Assembly (NCBI RefSeq): GCF_026343335.1
Contig: NZ_JAPELX010000001.1
Span: 6,386,001-6,450,000, forward strand
Length of the DNA stretch: 64,000 nucleotides
Reading direction: 5' to 3'
Source of the DNA: Streptomyces sp. NBC_00078
GTDB lineage: Bacteria; Actinomycetota; Actinomycetes; Streptomycetales; Streptomycetaceae
In this document: positions 6,682 through 17,305 of the stretch, in pieces
Position numbering within the stretch: position 1 is the first letter of the stretch
How the letters are laid out: each line of letters begins with the position of its first letter
The notes under the pieces: model-generated
The model's input: only the letters and a program-made list of their open reading frames with translations
Told to the model about the DNA's origin: nothing
Database searches by the model: none
Translations under genes and position numbers: made by a program

Positions 6682-8928
6682 GTGGAATTGTCAAACAGCG
6701 ATGAAATTCGTGGTGAGCAGGAATTCATCGACCGGCTGTACGCGCGCGTGGACGCCCTGCGCGGGGACACCGAGGCCGGCGTCACGGACGCGCTGGCCCA
6801 GGGCAACACGCCCATGCAGGCCCGGCTGGAGCGGGATATCCTGGTCGCCGAGCGCTCGGGACTGCTCGCGGCACTGAACGCCGTGGACGGCTCGCTCTGC
6901 TTCGGCCGTATCGACCTCACCTCGGGCACGAGCCATCACATCGGCCGTATCGGACTGCGCACGGACGACGAAGAGCGCACACCGATCCTGATCGACTGGC
7001 GTGCCGAGGTCGCCCGCCCCTTCTACCTGGCCACCGGGCACACCCCGATGGGACTGCGCCGGCGCCGGCACCTCACCACCAGCGACCGTACGGTCACCGC
7101 CCTGCACGACGAGATCCTCGACCTGGGGGACCAGGAGAGGACCGGTCACGAGGACCCGACCGGCGACGCCGTGCTGCTGGCCGCGCTGGGCTCCGCGCGC
7201 ACCGGCCGCATGAGCGACATCGTGCAGACCATCCAGGCCGAGCAGGACGAGATCATCCGGGCACCGCACCGCGGGGTGCTCGTGGTCGAGGGCGGCCCCG
7301 GCACGGGCAAGACGGCCGTGGCACTGCACCGGGCCGCGTATCTGCTGTACGAACACCGGGAGCTGCTCGCCAAGCGGGCCGTCCTCATCGTCGGCCCCAA
7401 CCCCGCGTTCCTCGGCTACATCGCCGAGGTGCTGCCCTCGCTCGGCGAGACGGGCGTGCTGCTCGCGACGGTCGGGGAGCTGTTCCCCGGCGTGAAGGCG
7501 AGGGCGAGCGACACCCGTGCGGCGGCCGCGGTGAAGGGCCGTGCCGACATGGCTGACGCGCTCGCCGAGGCCGTACGCGGCTGGCAGGCCCTGCCCGACC
7601 CGGTGATCGCGATCGAGCACGACCGCGAGATCCTGATGCTCGACGACGGCCTGGTGAAGATGGCCCGCGAGCGCACCCGCGCCGCGGACCTGCCGCACAA
7701 CGTGGCCCGCGAGCACTTCGAGGGCCACATCCTCAACACGCTCACCGACATGGTCGCCGAACGCATCGGCACGGACCCCTTCGACGGTACGAACCTGCTG
7801 GACCCGAGCGACATCACGCAGATCCGCGACGAGCTCGCCGAGAACCCCGAGGTGTGGGCGGCCATCGACCAGTTGTGGCCGCGGCTGACCCCGCAGCGGC
7901 TGGTCGCGGACTTCCTCGCCGATCCCGTCGGCTACCTCCCCGACGAGGACGCGGCCGCCATCCGCCGCCCGGTGACACGGGCCTGGACGGTGGCGGACGT
8001 ACCGCTGCTGGACGAGGCCGCCGAACTGCTCGGTGTCGACGACCGGGTGCGGCGGGCGCGGGTGGAGCGCGAGCGGGAGACGCAGGTCGCCTATGCGCAG
8101 GGCGTGCTCGACGTCTCGTACGCCTCGCGCACCTACGAGTTCGAGGACATCGACCAGGAGGACTCTGAGGTCCTGTCCGCGCACGACATCATCGACGCCG
8201 AGCGGTTCGCCGAACGCCAGGAGCAGGACGACCACCGCAGTGCCGCCGAGCGCGCGGCGGCCGACCGGACCTGGGCGTTCGGGCACATCATCGTCGACGA
8301 GGCGCAGGAGCTGTCGCCGATGGCGTGGCGGCTGCTCATGCGGCGCAGCCCGACCCGCTCCATGACCCTGGTCGGCGATCCCGCGCAGACCGCGGAGGCG
8401 GCGGGTGTCGGCTCCTGGGCGCGGATCCTCCAGCCGTACGTCGAGGACCGCTGGGAGCACACCCGGCTCGGCGTCAACTACCGCACCCCGGCCGAGATCA
8501 TGGAGGTCGCTGCGGCGGTGGTGCGGGCCGAGCAGCCCGACTTCGAGCCGCCGAGTTCGGTGCGGTCCACCGGGGTCCGGCCATGGGCGCGTGCGACCGA
8601 CGATCTGGCCGGCGCGGTCGCCAAGGCGGTGGAGGAGCTGACGCCCGCGGAGGGGCGGCTCGCGGTCATCGCGCCACGGCATCTGCACCGGCGGCTGGCC
8701 GCGCGCCTGGACGGGGTGACGGCGGGGGCCGAACCCGATCTGACGCGTACCGTCGTGCTTCTCGATCCGCGTCAGTCGAAGGGGCTGGAGTTCGACTCGG
8801 TGCTGGTCGTGGAGCCGGGGCTGTACGCGACGAGTGATCTGTACGTGGCGCTGACCCGGGCCACTCAGCGGTTGGGGGTGTTGCACAGTCGGGCGTTGCC
8901 TGCGGCGCTGGCGGCTGCTTTTGCGTGA
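6682..8928 (+). CDS. helD: HelD/HelR-like RNA polymerase-recycling ATPase (UvrD/Rep-like)
   Basis: The 748-residue protein has an N-terminal coiled-coil region, then the HelD-typical block FGRIDL/IGRIGL with LIDWRAEVARPFY, Walker A GGPGTGKT at 204-211, a Walker B-like region IIVDEAQELSPMAW, GDPAQTAE, and the NYRTPAEIM helicase motif. HelD proteins remove stalled or drug-bound RNA polymerase from DNA, and some actinobacterial members (HelR) give rifamycin tolerance. I see no copy of the rifamycin-associated 19-bp palindrome upstream. GTG 6682 is listed; TTG 6688 is a real alternative because GGGAG (6678-6682) sits 5 nt before it. It is monocistronic after a terminator. Confidence 0.88.
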   Translation: MELSNSDEIRGEQEFIDRLYARVDALRGDTEAGVTDALAQGNTPMQARLERDILVAERSGLLAALNAVDGSLCFGRIDLTSGTSHHIGRIGLRTDDEERTPILIDWRAEVARPFYLATGHTPMGLRRRRHLTTSDRTVTALHDEILDLGDQERTGHEDPTGDAVLLAALGSARTGRMSDIVQTIQAEQDEIIRAPHRGVLVVEGGPGTGKTAVALHRAAYLLYEHRELLAKRAVLIVGPNPAFLGYIAEVLPSLGETGVLLATVGELFPGVKARASDTRAAAAVKGRADMADALAEAVRGWQALPDPVIAIEHDREILMLDDGLVKMARERTRAADLPHNVAREHFEGHILNTLTDMVAERIGTDPFDGTNLLDPSDITQIRDELAENPEVWAAIDQLWPRLTPQRLVADFLADPVGYLPDEDAAAIRRPVTRAWTVADVPLLDEAAELLGVDDRVRRARVERERETQVAYAQGVLDVSYASRTYEFEDIDQEDSEVLSAHDIIDAERFAERQEQDDHRSAAERAAADRTWAFGHIIVDEAQELSPMAWRLLMRRSPTRSMTLVGDPAQTAEAAGVGSWARILQPYVEDRWEHTRLGVNYRTPAEIMEVAAAVVRAEQPDFEPPSSVRSTGVRPWARATDDLAGAVAKAVEELTPAEGRLAVIAPRHLHRRLAARLDGVTAGAEPDLTRTVVLLDPRQSKGLEFDSVLVVEPGLYATSDLYVALTRATQRLGVLHSRALPAALAAAFA

Positions 8929-8971
8929 CCGGGGGCCCGCGGGCGCGGACCCCCGCTCCGCCAACGCCGGA

Positions 8972-8990
8972 GGGGCTGGACACCAGCCCC
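8972..8990. terminator. Short perfect hairpin between helD and glgB
   Basis: GGGGCTGG and CCAGCCCC form an 8-bp stem with an ACA loop, 43 nt after the helD stop and between convergent genes. Farther right (about 9050-9085) is an imperfect GGGGGCACCTCCC-type palindrome of the sort scattered in Streptomyces intergenic DNA. Both probably end convergent transcripts. Confidence 0.5.
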
Positions 8991-9122
8991 GGGTGCGGGC
9001 CCTTGTACTGGACGTACTTGGGTCTGTGCCAGGTGCGGCGAGTGGGGGCACCTCCCACGCCCTTGAGGCAGTGGGGGAGCGTGCCGGGCGTCGCGACGGG
9101 GCGAACGTGGCTTGTCGGGGCA

Positions 9123-11723
9123 CTAGGCCGGGCGTAGCCAGAGCGTCGTGAGCGGTGGCAGCGTCAGCCTGATGCTGGCCGGGCGGCCGTGCCAGCCCTG
9201 GGGTTCGGGCTTGATGACGTCCGGGTTGGTGACGTCGCTGCCGCCGTACTTGGCGAGGTCGGTGTTGAGGGTCTCGTGCCAGGCCGGGACGTCGTCGGGG
9301 GCGCCGAGGCGGTAGTCCGGGCGGACGACGGGGGAGAGGTTGGAGACGGCCAGGAGCGGGGTGCCGTCGGCGGCCAGTCGCAGGAACGCGAAGACGTTGT
9401 CGTCGGCCGCGTCGCCGACGATCCACTGGAAGCCGGCCGGGTCGATGTCCCGCTGCCACAGCGCCGGCGTGTGGCGGTAGACGACGTTGAGGTCGCGGAC
9501 CAGGTCGCGCACCCCGCGGTGGTCGGCCTCGGCGCCGTAGGCCGGGTCGAGGAGCCACCAGTCCGGGCCGTGGGCCTCCGACCACTCCGCACCCTGCGCG
9601 AACTCCTGGCCCATGAACAGGAGTTGCTTGCCCGGGTGGGCCCACATGAAGGCAAGATAGGCGCGCAGGTTGGCCCGCTGCTGCCACCAGTCCCCCGGCA
9701 TCTTCGACACCAGTGACCGTTTGCCGTGGACCACTTCGTCGTGCGAGATGGGCAGGACGTAGTTCTCGCTGTAGGCGTACACCATCGAGAACGTCATCTC
9801 GTTGTGGTGGTACTTGCGGTGCACCGGCTCGTGGCTCATGTAGTCGAGGGAGTCGTGCATCCAGCCCATGTTCCACTTCAGGCCGAAGCCGAGGCCTCCG
9901 AAGCCGCCCGGCCCCCGGTGGTGGGTGGCCCGGGTGACGCCGTCCCAGGCCGTCGACTCCTCCGCGATCGTCACGACACCCGGCACCTGCCGGTACACCG
10001 TCGCGTTCATCTCCTGGAGGAACGCCACCGCGTCCAGGTTCTCCCGGCCGCCGTGCTCGTTCGGCACCCACTGACCCGGTTCGCGCGAGTAGTCGAGATA
10101 GAGCATGGAGGCGACCGCGTCGACCCGCAGGCCGTCGATGTGGAACTCCCTGCACCAGTACACGGCGTTGGCGACAAGGAAGTTGCGCACTTCGCGGCGG
10201 CCGTAGTCGAACTCCAGCGTTCCCCAGTCGGGGTGCGCGGAGCGCAGCGGGTCCTCGTGCTCGTACAGGGGGCGGCCGTCGAACTCCGCCAGCGCCCAGT
10301 CGTCGCGCGGGAAGTGCGCCGGCACCCAGTCCATCAGGACGCCGACGCCCGCCTGGTGCAGCGCGTCGACCAGGCACTTGAAGTCGTCGGGGGTGCCGAG
10401 CCGGGCCGTGGGGGCGTAGAAGCCGGTGACCTGGTAGCCCCAGGAGCCGCCGAAGGGGTGTTCCGCGACGGGCATCAGCTCGACGTGGGTGAAGCCCAGG
10501 TCCTTGACGTACGCGGGTAGCTGGTCAGCGAGTTGACGGTACGTCAGACCCGGGCGCCAGGACGGCAGATGGATCTCGTAGACGGAGAACGGCGCCTCGT
10601 GCGCGGGCAGGTCCGCCCGCCGCTCCAGCCACTGCGCGTCGTGCCACTCGTGGTGGGAGGCGGTGATCACGGACGACGTCTTCGGCGGGGTCTCCGTGCG
10701 CCGGGCCAGCGGGTCGGCGCGCAGGGTCTTCGAGCCGTCGGGCCGGGTGATCTCGAACTTGTACAGCTCGCCCTCGCCGATCCCGGGCACGAACAGCTCC
10801 CAGACACCGGAGGAGCCGAGCGAGCGCATGGGGTGACCGGCGCCGTCCCAGAAGTTGAAGGTGCCGGCCACATGGACGCCGCGTGCGTTCGGCGCCCACA
10901 CGGAGAAGCGGGTGCCGGTCACGCCCTGGTGCGTCATCGGGTGCGCGCCGAGCACCGTCCACAGTTCCTCGTGCCGGCCCTCGCCGATCAGGTGCAGATC
11001 GAGGTCGCCCAGCGTGGGCAGGAAGCCGTACGCGTCCTCGGTGTCCTGGACCGAGCCCTCGTACGCCACCAGGATCCTGTACCCGGGGACCTCGGACAGC
11101 GGCAGCAGGCCGGAGAAGAACCCGTCCCCGTCGTCGTGCAGCTCCGCCCGCAGGTCCCCGGCGACTACGGTCACGGACAGCGCGTACGGCCTGAAGACCC
11201 GGAAGGCGACCCCGCCGGGCACCTGGTGGGCGCCCAGCACCGTGTGCGGATCGTGGTGCGTACCGGCGAGCAGCCGCCCACGGTCACCGGCGTCGACGGC
11301 GGGGGAGACCGGCGCGTCCCCGACGGGCGCCGCGCTGGGCGTGAGCCGCTCCGGAACGGGTGCCTTCACCGTGGCCCTGGTGACGGGCTTCTTCGCCGCT
11401 GACTTCGCGGGGGCCTTCTTCGCGATGGCCGTCTTCTTCGTGGCGGCCTTGGTCGTCACCGCCTTCTTGGCGACGGCCTTCTCAGCAGTGGTCTTCTCTG
11501 CCGCCGTCTTCTTCACCGCGGTCTTCTCCGGCGGCGTCTTCTTCGCGGCCGCCTTCTTGACCGTGGGCTTCCCGGCCGGCGTCTTCTTCGCCGCCTTCGC
11601 GGGCGCGGTCGTCTTCTCCGCGGCCTTCTTCACCGCCTTCTTCACACTCTGCGCGGCTTTGGCGGCCTTCTCCTCGGCCTTCTTCTTCGGATCCGAACCG
11701 CTGGGCGTGGGGCGGGGGGTCAC
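9123..11723 (-). CDS. glgB: 1,4-alpha-glucan branching enzyme with a long Lys/Ala/Pro-rich N-terminal tail
   Basis: GlgB (GH13_9) transfers alpha-1,4 chains to make alpha-1,6 branches and finishes the GlgE pathway. From the GTG at 11723, which has GAGGAGG 8 nt upstream, the protein has 866 residues. Two N-terminal carbohydrate-binding beta domains (about 150-250 and 255-345) precede the TIM barrel. Nucleophile Asp535 lies in DGLRVDAV, acid/base Glu588 in TIAEEST, and third acid Asp662 in SHDEVVHG. Residues about 13-122 are an unusual tail of KKA, AKK and KTPA repeats resembling histone H1 tails, absent from typical 730-residue enzymes. It is the last gene of the glgE-treS-pep2-glgB operon, 23 nt after pep2. 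Confidence 0.95.
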   Translation of the reverse strand: MTPRPTPSGSDPKKKAEEKAAKAAQSVKKAVKKAAEKTTAPAKAAKKTPAGKPTVKKAAAKKTPPEKTAVKKTAAEKTTAEKAVAKKAVTTKAATKKTAIAKKAPAKSAAKKPVTRATVKAPVPERLTPSAAPVGDAPVSPAVDAGDRGRLLAGTHHDPHTVLGAHQVPGGVAFRVFRPYALSVTVVAGDLRAELHDDGDGFFSGLLPLSEVPGYRILVAYEGSVQDTEDAYGFLPTLGDLDLHLIGEGRHEELWTVLGAHPMTHQGVTGTRFSVWAPNARGVHVAGTFNFWDGAGHPMRSLGSSGVWELFVPGIGEGELYKFEITRPDGSKTLRADPLARRTETPPKTSSVITASHHEWHDAQWLERRADLPAHEAPFSVYEIHLPSWRPGLTYRQLADQLPAYVKDLGFTHVELMPVAEHPFGGSWGYQVTGFYAPTARLGTPDDFKCLVDALHQAGVGVLMDWVPAHFPRDDWALAEFDGRPLYEHEDPLRSAHPDWGTLEFDYGRREVRNFLVANAVYWCREFHIDGLRVDAVASMLYLDYSREPGQWVPNEHGGRENLDAVAFLQEMNATVYRQVPGVVTIAEESTAWDGVTRATHHRGPGGFGGLGFGLKWNMGWMHDSLDYMSHEPVHRKYHHNEMTFSMVYAYSENYVLPISHDEVVHGKRSLVSKMPGDWWQQRANLRAYLAFMWAHPGKQLLFMGQEFAQGAEWSEAHGPDWWLLDPAYGAEADHRGVRDLVRDLNVVYRHTPALWQRDIDPAGFQWIVGDAADDNVFAFLRLAADGTPLLAVSNLSPVVRPDYRLGAPDDVPAWHETLNTDLAKYGGSDVTNPDVIKPEPQGWHGRPASIRLTLPPLTTLWLRPA

Positions 11724-11746
11724 GGGCGGCGCCTCCTCGGCAAAGA

Positions 11747-13135
11747 TCAGGTCAGGTCGGACACGGCGTAACGCTCTATCGCCGCCATCGGGACGGGGAG
11801 CCAGTCGGGGCGGTGGCGGGCCTCGTAGACGACCTCGTAGATCGCCTTGTCGGTCTCGTAGGCGCGCATCAGAACCGGGTCGGTGCGCGGATCGCGGCCG
11901 CTGACCTCCGCGTACCCGGAACAGTAAGCGGCCCGGCACGCATCGGCCCAGCCCTGTGCGTGCGATCCCGCCGAGTGGGCCGCGTAGTCGAAGGACCTGA
12001 GCATCCCCGCGACGTCCCGCACCGGCGGATGGGGCATCCGTCGCTCGGCGAGTGGCCTGGACGGCTCGCCCTCGAAGTCGATCAGCCACCACTGCCCGGC
12101 CGGCGAGCGCAGACACTGCCCGAGGTGCAGGTCGCCGTGGATGCGCTGCGCGGTCCAGGTACGGCCCGTTGCGGCCAGGTCGGCCAGCGCCGTGAACGCG
12201 GAGTGCAGCGCGGGCGCGTGCGGCCGCAGCGCGGGCACCGCCTGAGCGGCCACTTCAAGGCGTTCGATCATGCCGTCGGCCAGCATCTGCACCTGGGTGT
12301 GGCCCATGGTCACGGTCGGCAGCGCGCGGGCGAGTGTGGTGTGCACCTCGGCCGTGGCGCGCCCCAGCGCCCGCGCCTCGGCGCCGAAGTCCTCGCCCTT
12401 GGCCAGCTCGCGCAGCGCCAGCTCCCAGCCGTCCGAGGCGCCCTGCAGGAACGGCTGGAGCACGCCGAGCATACACGACTCCCCGGCCGGCTCCGCGGTG
12501 ATCCACGCCGTCGGCGCGGGCACCCGTGGACAGCCCTCGCGGGCCAGCGCCAGCGGCAGTTCCAGGTCCGGGTTGACGCCGGGCACGATCCGGCGCAGCA
12601 GCTTCAGGATGAACGTATCTCCGTAGACGACCGACGAATTCGACTGCTCGGCGGTCACCACCCGCGGCACCAGTCCGGCGCGGATCTCCTGGCCGGGCTC
12701 CCGCTCGAAGCGCAGCCCGCCGATGCGGGCCTGGGAGCGCAGCGCCTCCAGGAGCATCTCGGCGGGCCGGGGGTCGTACAGGGCGTCGTACACCGTGCGT
12801 CCGGCGAGCGGGCCCTCTTCCACATGTCCGATCAGCGCGGGCGCCAGCCGGGGCGGCAGGGCCTCGCGCGCGCCTATCAACAGCTGGTAGCAGTCGCCGG
12901 GGTGGGTCTCGGCACCGAGCGTGAGCGGCTGATGGGCGCGCACCAGCAGATGGTGGAACCCCAGCCTGGCGTCGGCCGGCAGCAGCTCGGTGGCCATGAC
13001 CAGCGAGAACCCGGTGACCGGGCGCCCCTTGCCCGCGAACCAGCGCTGCCGTGGCAGCCACTCGCGCAGAAGTGGATCCAGGGAAGCGAGCAGGCCAGGA
13101 CTTGTCGTACCGGAAAGTGTGACAGTTTCCGCCAT
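11747..13135 (-). CDS. pep2: Maltokinase (Pep2/Mak)
   Basis: A 462-residue maltokinase that converts maltose plus ATP to maltose-1-phosphate, the donor for GlgE. The C-terminal lobe has an aminoglycoside-phosphotransferase-like fold: RIHGDLHLGQCL carries the catalytic Asp, and WLIDFEGEPSRPL is the metal-binding loop typical of this family. The N-terminal cap (LREWLPRQRWFAGKGR) is also characteristic. Length is as expected. The ATG at 13135 has AAAGGAA nearby. It lies between treS and glgB on the minus strand; in relatives TreS and Pep2 form one complex or are fused. Confidence 0.95.
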   Translation of the reverse strand: MAETVTLSGTTSPGLLASLDPLLREWLPRQRWFAGKGRPVTGFSLVMATELLPADARLGFHHLLVRAHQPLTLGAETHPGDCYQLLIGAREALPPRLAPALIGHVEEGPLAGRTVYDALYDPRPAEMLLEALRSQARIGGLRFEREPGQEIRAGLVPRVVTAEQSNSSVVYGDTFILKLLRRIVPGVNPDLELPLALAREGCPRVPAPTAWITAEPAGESCMLGVLQPFLQGASDGWELALRELAKGEDFGAEARALGRATAEVHTTLARALPTVTMGHTQVQMLADGMIERLEVAAQAVPALRPHAPALHSAFTALADLAATGRTWTAQRIHGDLHLGQCLRSPAGQWWLIDFEGEPSRPLAERRMPHPPVRDVAGMLRSFDYAAHSAGSHAQGWADACRAAYCSGYAEVSGRDPRTDPVLMRAYETDKAIYEVVYEARHRPDWLPVPMAAIERYAVSDLT

Positions 13136-13186
13136 GGTGTCACATTCCTTTCCCCGGGTGGGCGGGGTGTTACTGATGCGTGCCCC

Positions 13187-13214
13187 GGGTGGGGCGGGGG
13201 AAACCGCCCCACCC
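13187..13214 (-). promoter_or_regulatory. Intra-operon GC hairpin between treS and pep2
   Basis: GGGTGGGGCGG pairs with CCGCCCCACCC over 11 bp around a 6-nt loop. It lies in the 95-nt gap between the treS stop and the pep2 start. It could be an mRNA stabiliser for treS or a partial terminator that lowers pep2-glgB expression; sequence alone does not say which. Confidence 0.4.
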
Positions 13215-13230
13215 CGGGTTCTGCGAGGTC

Positions 13231-14927
<1,697 letters not shown>

Positions 14928-14931
<4 letters not shown>

Positions 14932-17066
14932 ATTGTGGGTGACCCTCCGATCTGCGGGGTGGACGGTCGCAGGACGGTGCTGTGCTCATCCGGGGGGTAA
15001 TCCCCGGTCCCCCAGCCGACAACGAGTACGTGTGCCCCGCCGGGCTGAAGGCGAACGTAATTCGCCCTGCCCCAGTGATAGGTCTCGCCGGTGAGCTCGT
15101 CGCGCACCGGCACCGACTCGTGCCATTCCAGGCCGAGTTGCGGCATGTCCAACGAGACCGTGGCCTCCTGGGTGTGGTGAGGGTCGAGGTTGGCGACCAC
15201 CAGAACCGTGTTCGAGCCGCTCCGCTTCGAGTACGCGATCACCGCGTCCTGGTCCGCGTGGTGGAAGTGGAGGTCGCGCAGCTGCTGCAGGGCGGGGTTC
15301 GAGCGCCGGACGGTGTTGAGTTTGGTGATCAGGGGGGTGATGGTGCGGCCCTCGCGTTCGGCCGTCTCCCAGTCGCGGGGTTTGAGCTGGTACTTCTCGG
15401 AGTCGAGGTATTCCTCGCTGCCCTCGCGCAGGGGGGTGTTCTCGCACAGTTCGTAGCCGGAGTAGATGCCCCAGGTGGGGGAGAGGGTGGCGGCCAGCAC
15501 GGCGCGCAGTTCGAAGGCGGGCCGGCCGCCGTGCTGCAGGAACTCGTGCAGGATGTCGGGGGTGTTGACGAAGAAGTTGGGCCGCATGTAGGCGGCCGTC
15601 TCGCCGGACAGCTCGGTCAGGTAGTCGGTCAGTTCCTGCTTGCCGGTGCGCCAGGTGTAGTAGGTGTAGGACTGCTGGAAGCCGGTCTGGGCCAGGGTGC
15701 GCATCATGGCGGGGCGGGTGAACGCCTCGGCCAGGAAGATCACGTCGGGGTCGGTGGCGTTGATCTGCGCGATCACCCGCTGCCAGAAGACGACCGGTTT
15801 GGTGTGGGGGTTGTCGACCCGGAAGATCCGCACGCCGAGGTCCATCCACAGCCGCAGGATGCGCAGGGTTTCGGTGATCAGCCCGTCGAGGTCGGCGTCG
15901 AAGGCGATCGGGTAGATGTCCTGGTACTTCTTGGGCGGGTTCTCGGCGTAGGCGATGGTGCCGTCGGGGCGGTGGTGGAACCACTCGGGGTGTTTGGCCA
16001 CCCAGGGGTGGTCCGGGGAGCACTGCAGGGCGAAGTCGAGGGCGATCTCCAGGCCGTGTCCGGCGGCCTGGCGCACGAACCAGGCGAAGTCGTCGAGGGT
16101 GCCCAGCTGGGGGTGGACGCTGTCGTGGCCGCCCTCGGGGGAGCCGATGGCCCAGGGCACGCCGACGTCGTCGGGGCCGGCGGACAGGGTGTTGTTGCGG
16201 CCCTTGCGGAAGGTGGTGCCGATGGGGTGGACGGGGGGCAGGTAGAGCACGTCGAAGCCCATCGCGGCGATGGCCGGCAGCCGGCGGGCGGCGGTGCGGA
16301 AGGTGCCGTGCGGTGTCTGGGGGGTGCCCTCGGAGCGGGGGAAGAACTCGTACCAGGCGCCGTACAGGGCGCGCTCGCGTTCCACCAGCAGCGGCAGGGT
16401 CTGCGAGGCGGTGACGAACTCGCGCAGCGGGTGCCGGGCCAGCACCGCGTCCACCTCCGGCGTCAACGCCGCCGCCAGACGCGAGGCGGCGGGACGGCTC
16501 TCGTCCCGCAGGGAGCGGACGGCGGCGAGGAGCACCTCACGGCTGCCGCCGCCGGCCGGAACCCCGGAGGCCGCACGCTCGTACAGCCGCGCCCCCTCCT
16601 CCAGCACCAGATCCGTGTCCATCCCCGCCGGGATCTTGATCTGCGCGTGGTGCCGCCAGGTGGTGACCGGGTCGCCCCAGGCCTCCACGGTGTAGGTCCA
16701 GTGGCCGGGCGCGCCCGCGGTGACGGTGGCGCCCCAGCGGTCGGTGCCCGGGGCCAGCTCCCGCATCGGGGTCCAGGGGCCGGGGCGGCCTTCCGGGTCC
16801 TTCAGGACGACGTTGGCGGCGACCGCGTCGTGCCCCTCACGGAACACGGTGGCCGAGATCTCGAACGACTCGCCGGTCACGGCCTTGGCGGGCCGGCGCC
16901 CGTGCTGGACGACCGGGCCGACGTCGAGGACGGGTATGCGCCCGATGTCGGCCTCGTCGCCCGCGGAGACCGGCTCCGGGGCCGGCGGTCCGGCGTCGGC
17001 GGGGCGCACGGGACGTGCTTCGGGCCCCCGGGTCGGGGGTGCTGACGAGTGGTGCGTGGCGGGCAT
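14928..17066 (-). CDS. glgE: Alpha-1,4-glucan:maltose-1-phosphate maltosyltransferase
   Basis: GlgE (GH13_3) extends alpha-glucan by maltosyl units from maltose-1-phosphate. From the ATG at 17066, with AGGAGCGG upstream, it has 712 residues. Catalytic residues are nucleophile Asp418 in IFRVDNPHTKP, acid/base Glu447 in FLAEAFTRP, and Asp504 in VNTPDILHEF. Each is exactly 24 positions beyond the published S. coelicolor residues D394, E423 and D480, so the N-terminus is about 24 residues longer here. It is the first gene of the operon. The upstream region holds a GC hairpin (17173-17191), but I find no clear promoter. Confidence 0.96.
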
Positions 17067-17172
17067 GACCGCTCCTGTCCGCGTCAACGTGGGTGGGCGG
17101 ATGGCTGTGGGGAGGTGGGTCCTGCGGGGAGTTCCTGTGGAGTACCTGAGGGGTGTACCGAGGGGGAGCCTT

Positions 17173-17191
17173 CCCACCCTATTCGGGTGGG
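17173..17191 (-). promoter_or_regulatory. Hairpin in the glgE upstream region
   Basis: CCCACCC and GGGTGGG form a perfect 7-bp stem around TATTC, about 107 nt upstream of the glgE start. It may lie in the 5' untranslated region of the operon. A regulatory role is speculative. Confidence 0.3.
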
Positions 17192-17237
17192 CAATCCGGC
17201 ACTTTGTTAACTACTCACGCGTATGTCTACACACAAG

Positions 17238-17269
17238 ACCGGCCCCGTTCGTGAACGAACGGGGCCGGT
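17238..17269. terminator. Terminator after the subtilisin gene
   Basis: A perfect 15-bp inverted repeat (ACCGGCCCCGTTCGT and its complement) around GA lies 37 nt beyond the protease stop on the minus strand. It separates the protease transcript from the glgE operon. Confidence 0.82.
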
Positions 17270-17305
17270 GGCCGGATTCCTCGATGACGAGCCCGGGCCT
17301 CGCGG

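Noticed and set aside
6691..10377. Long minus-strand open frame across helD
   Set aside because: It is an antisense shadow of helD and an out-of-frame part of glgB, with Arg/Pro/Gly-rich nonsense sequence.
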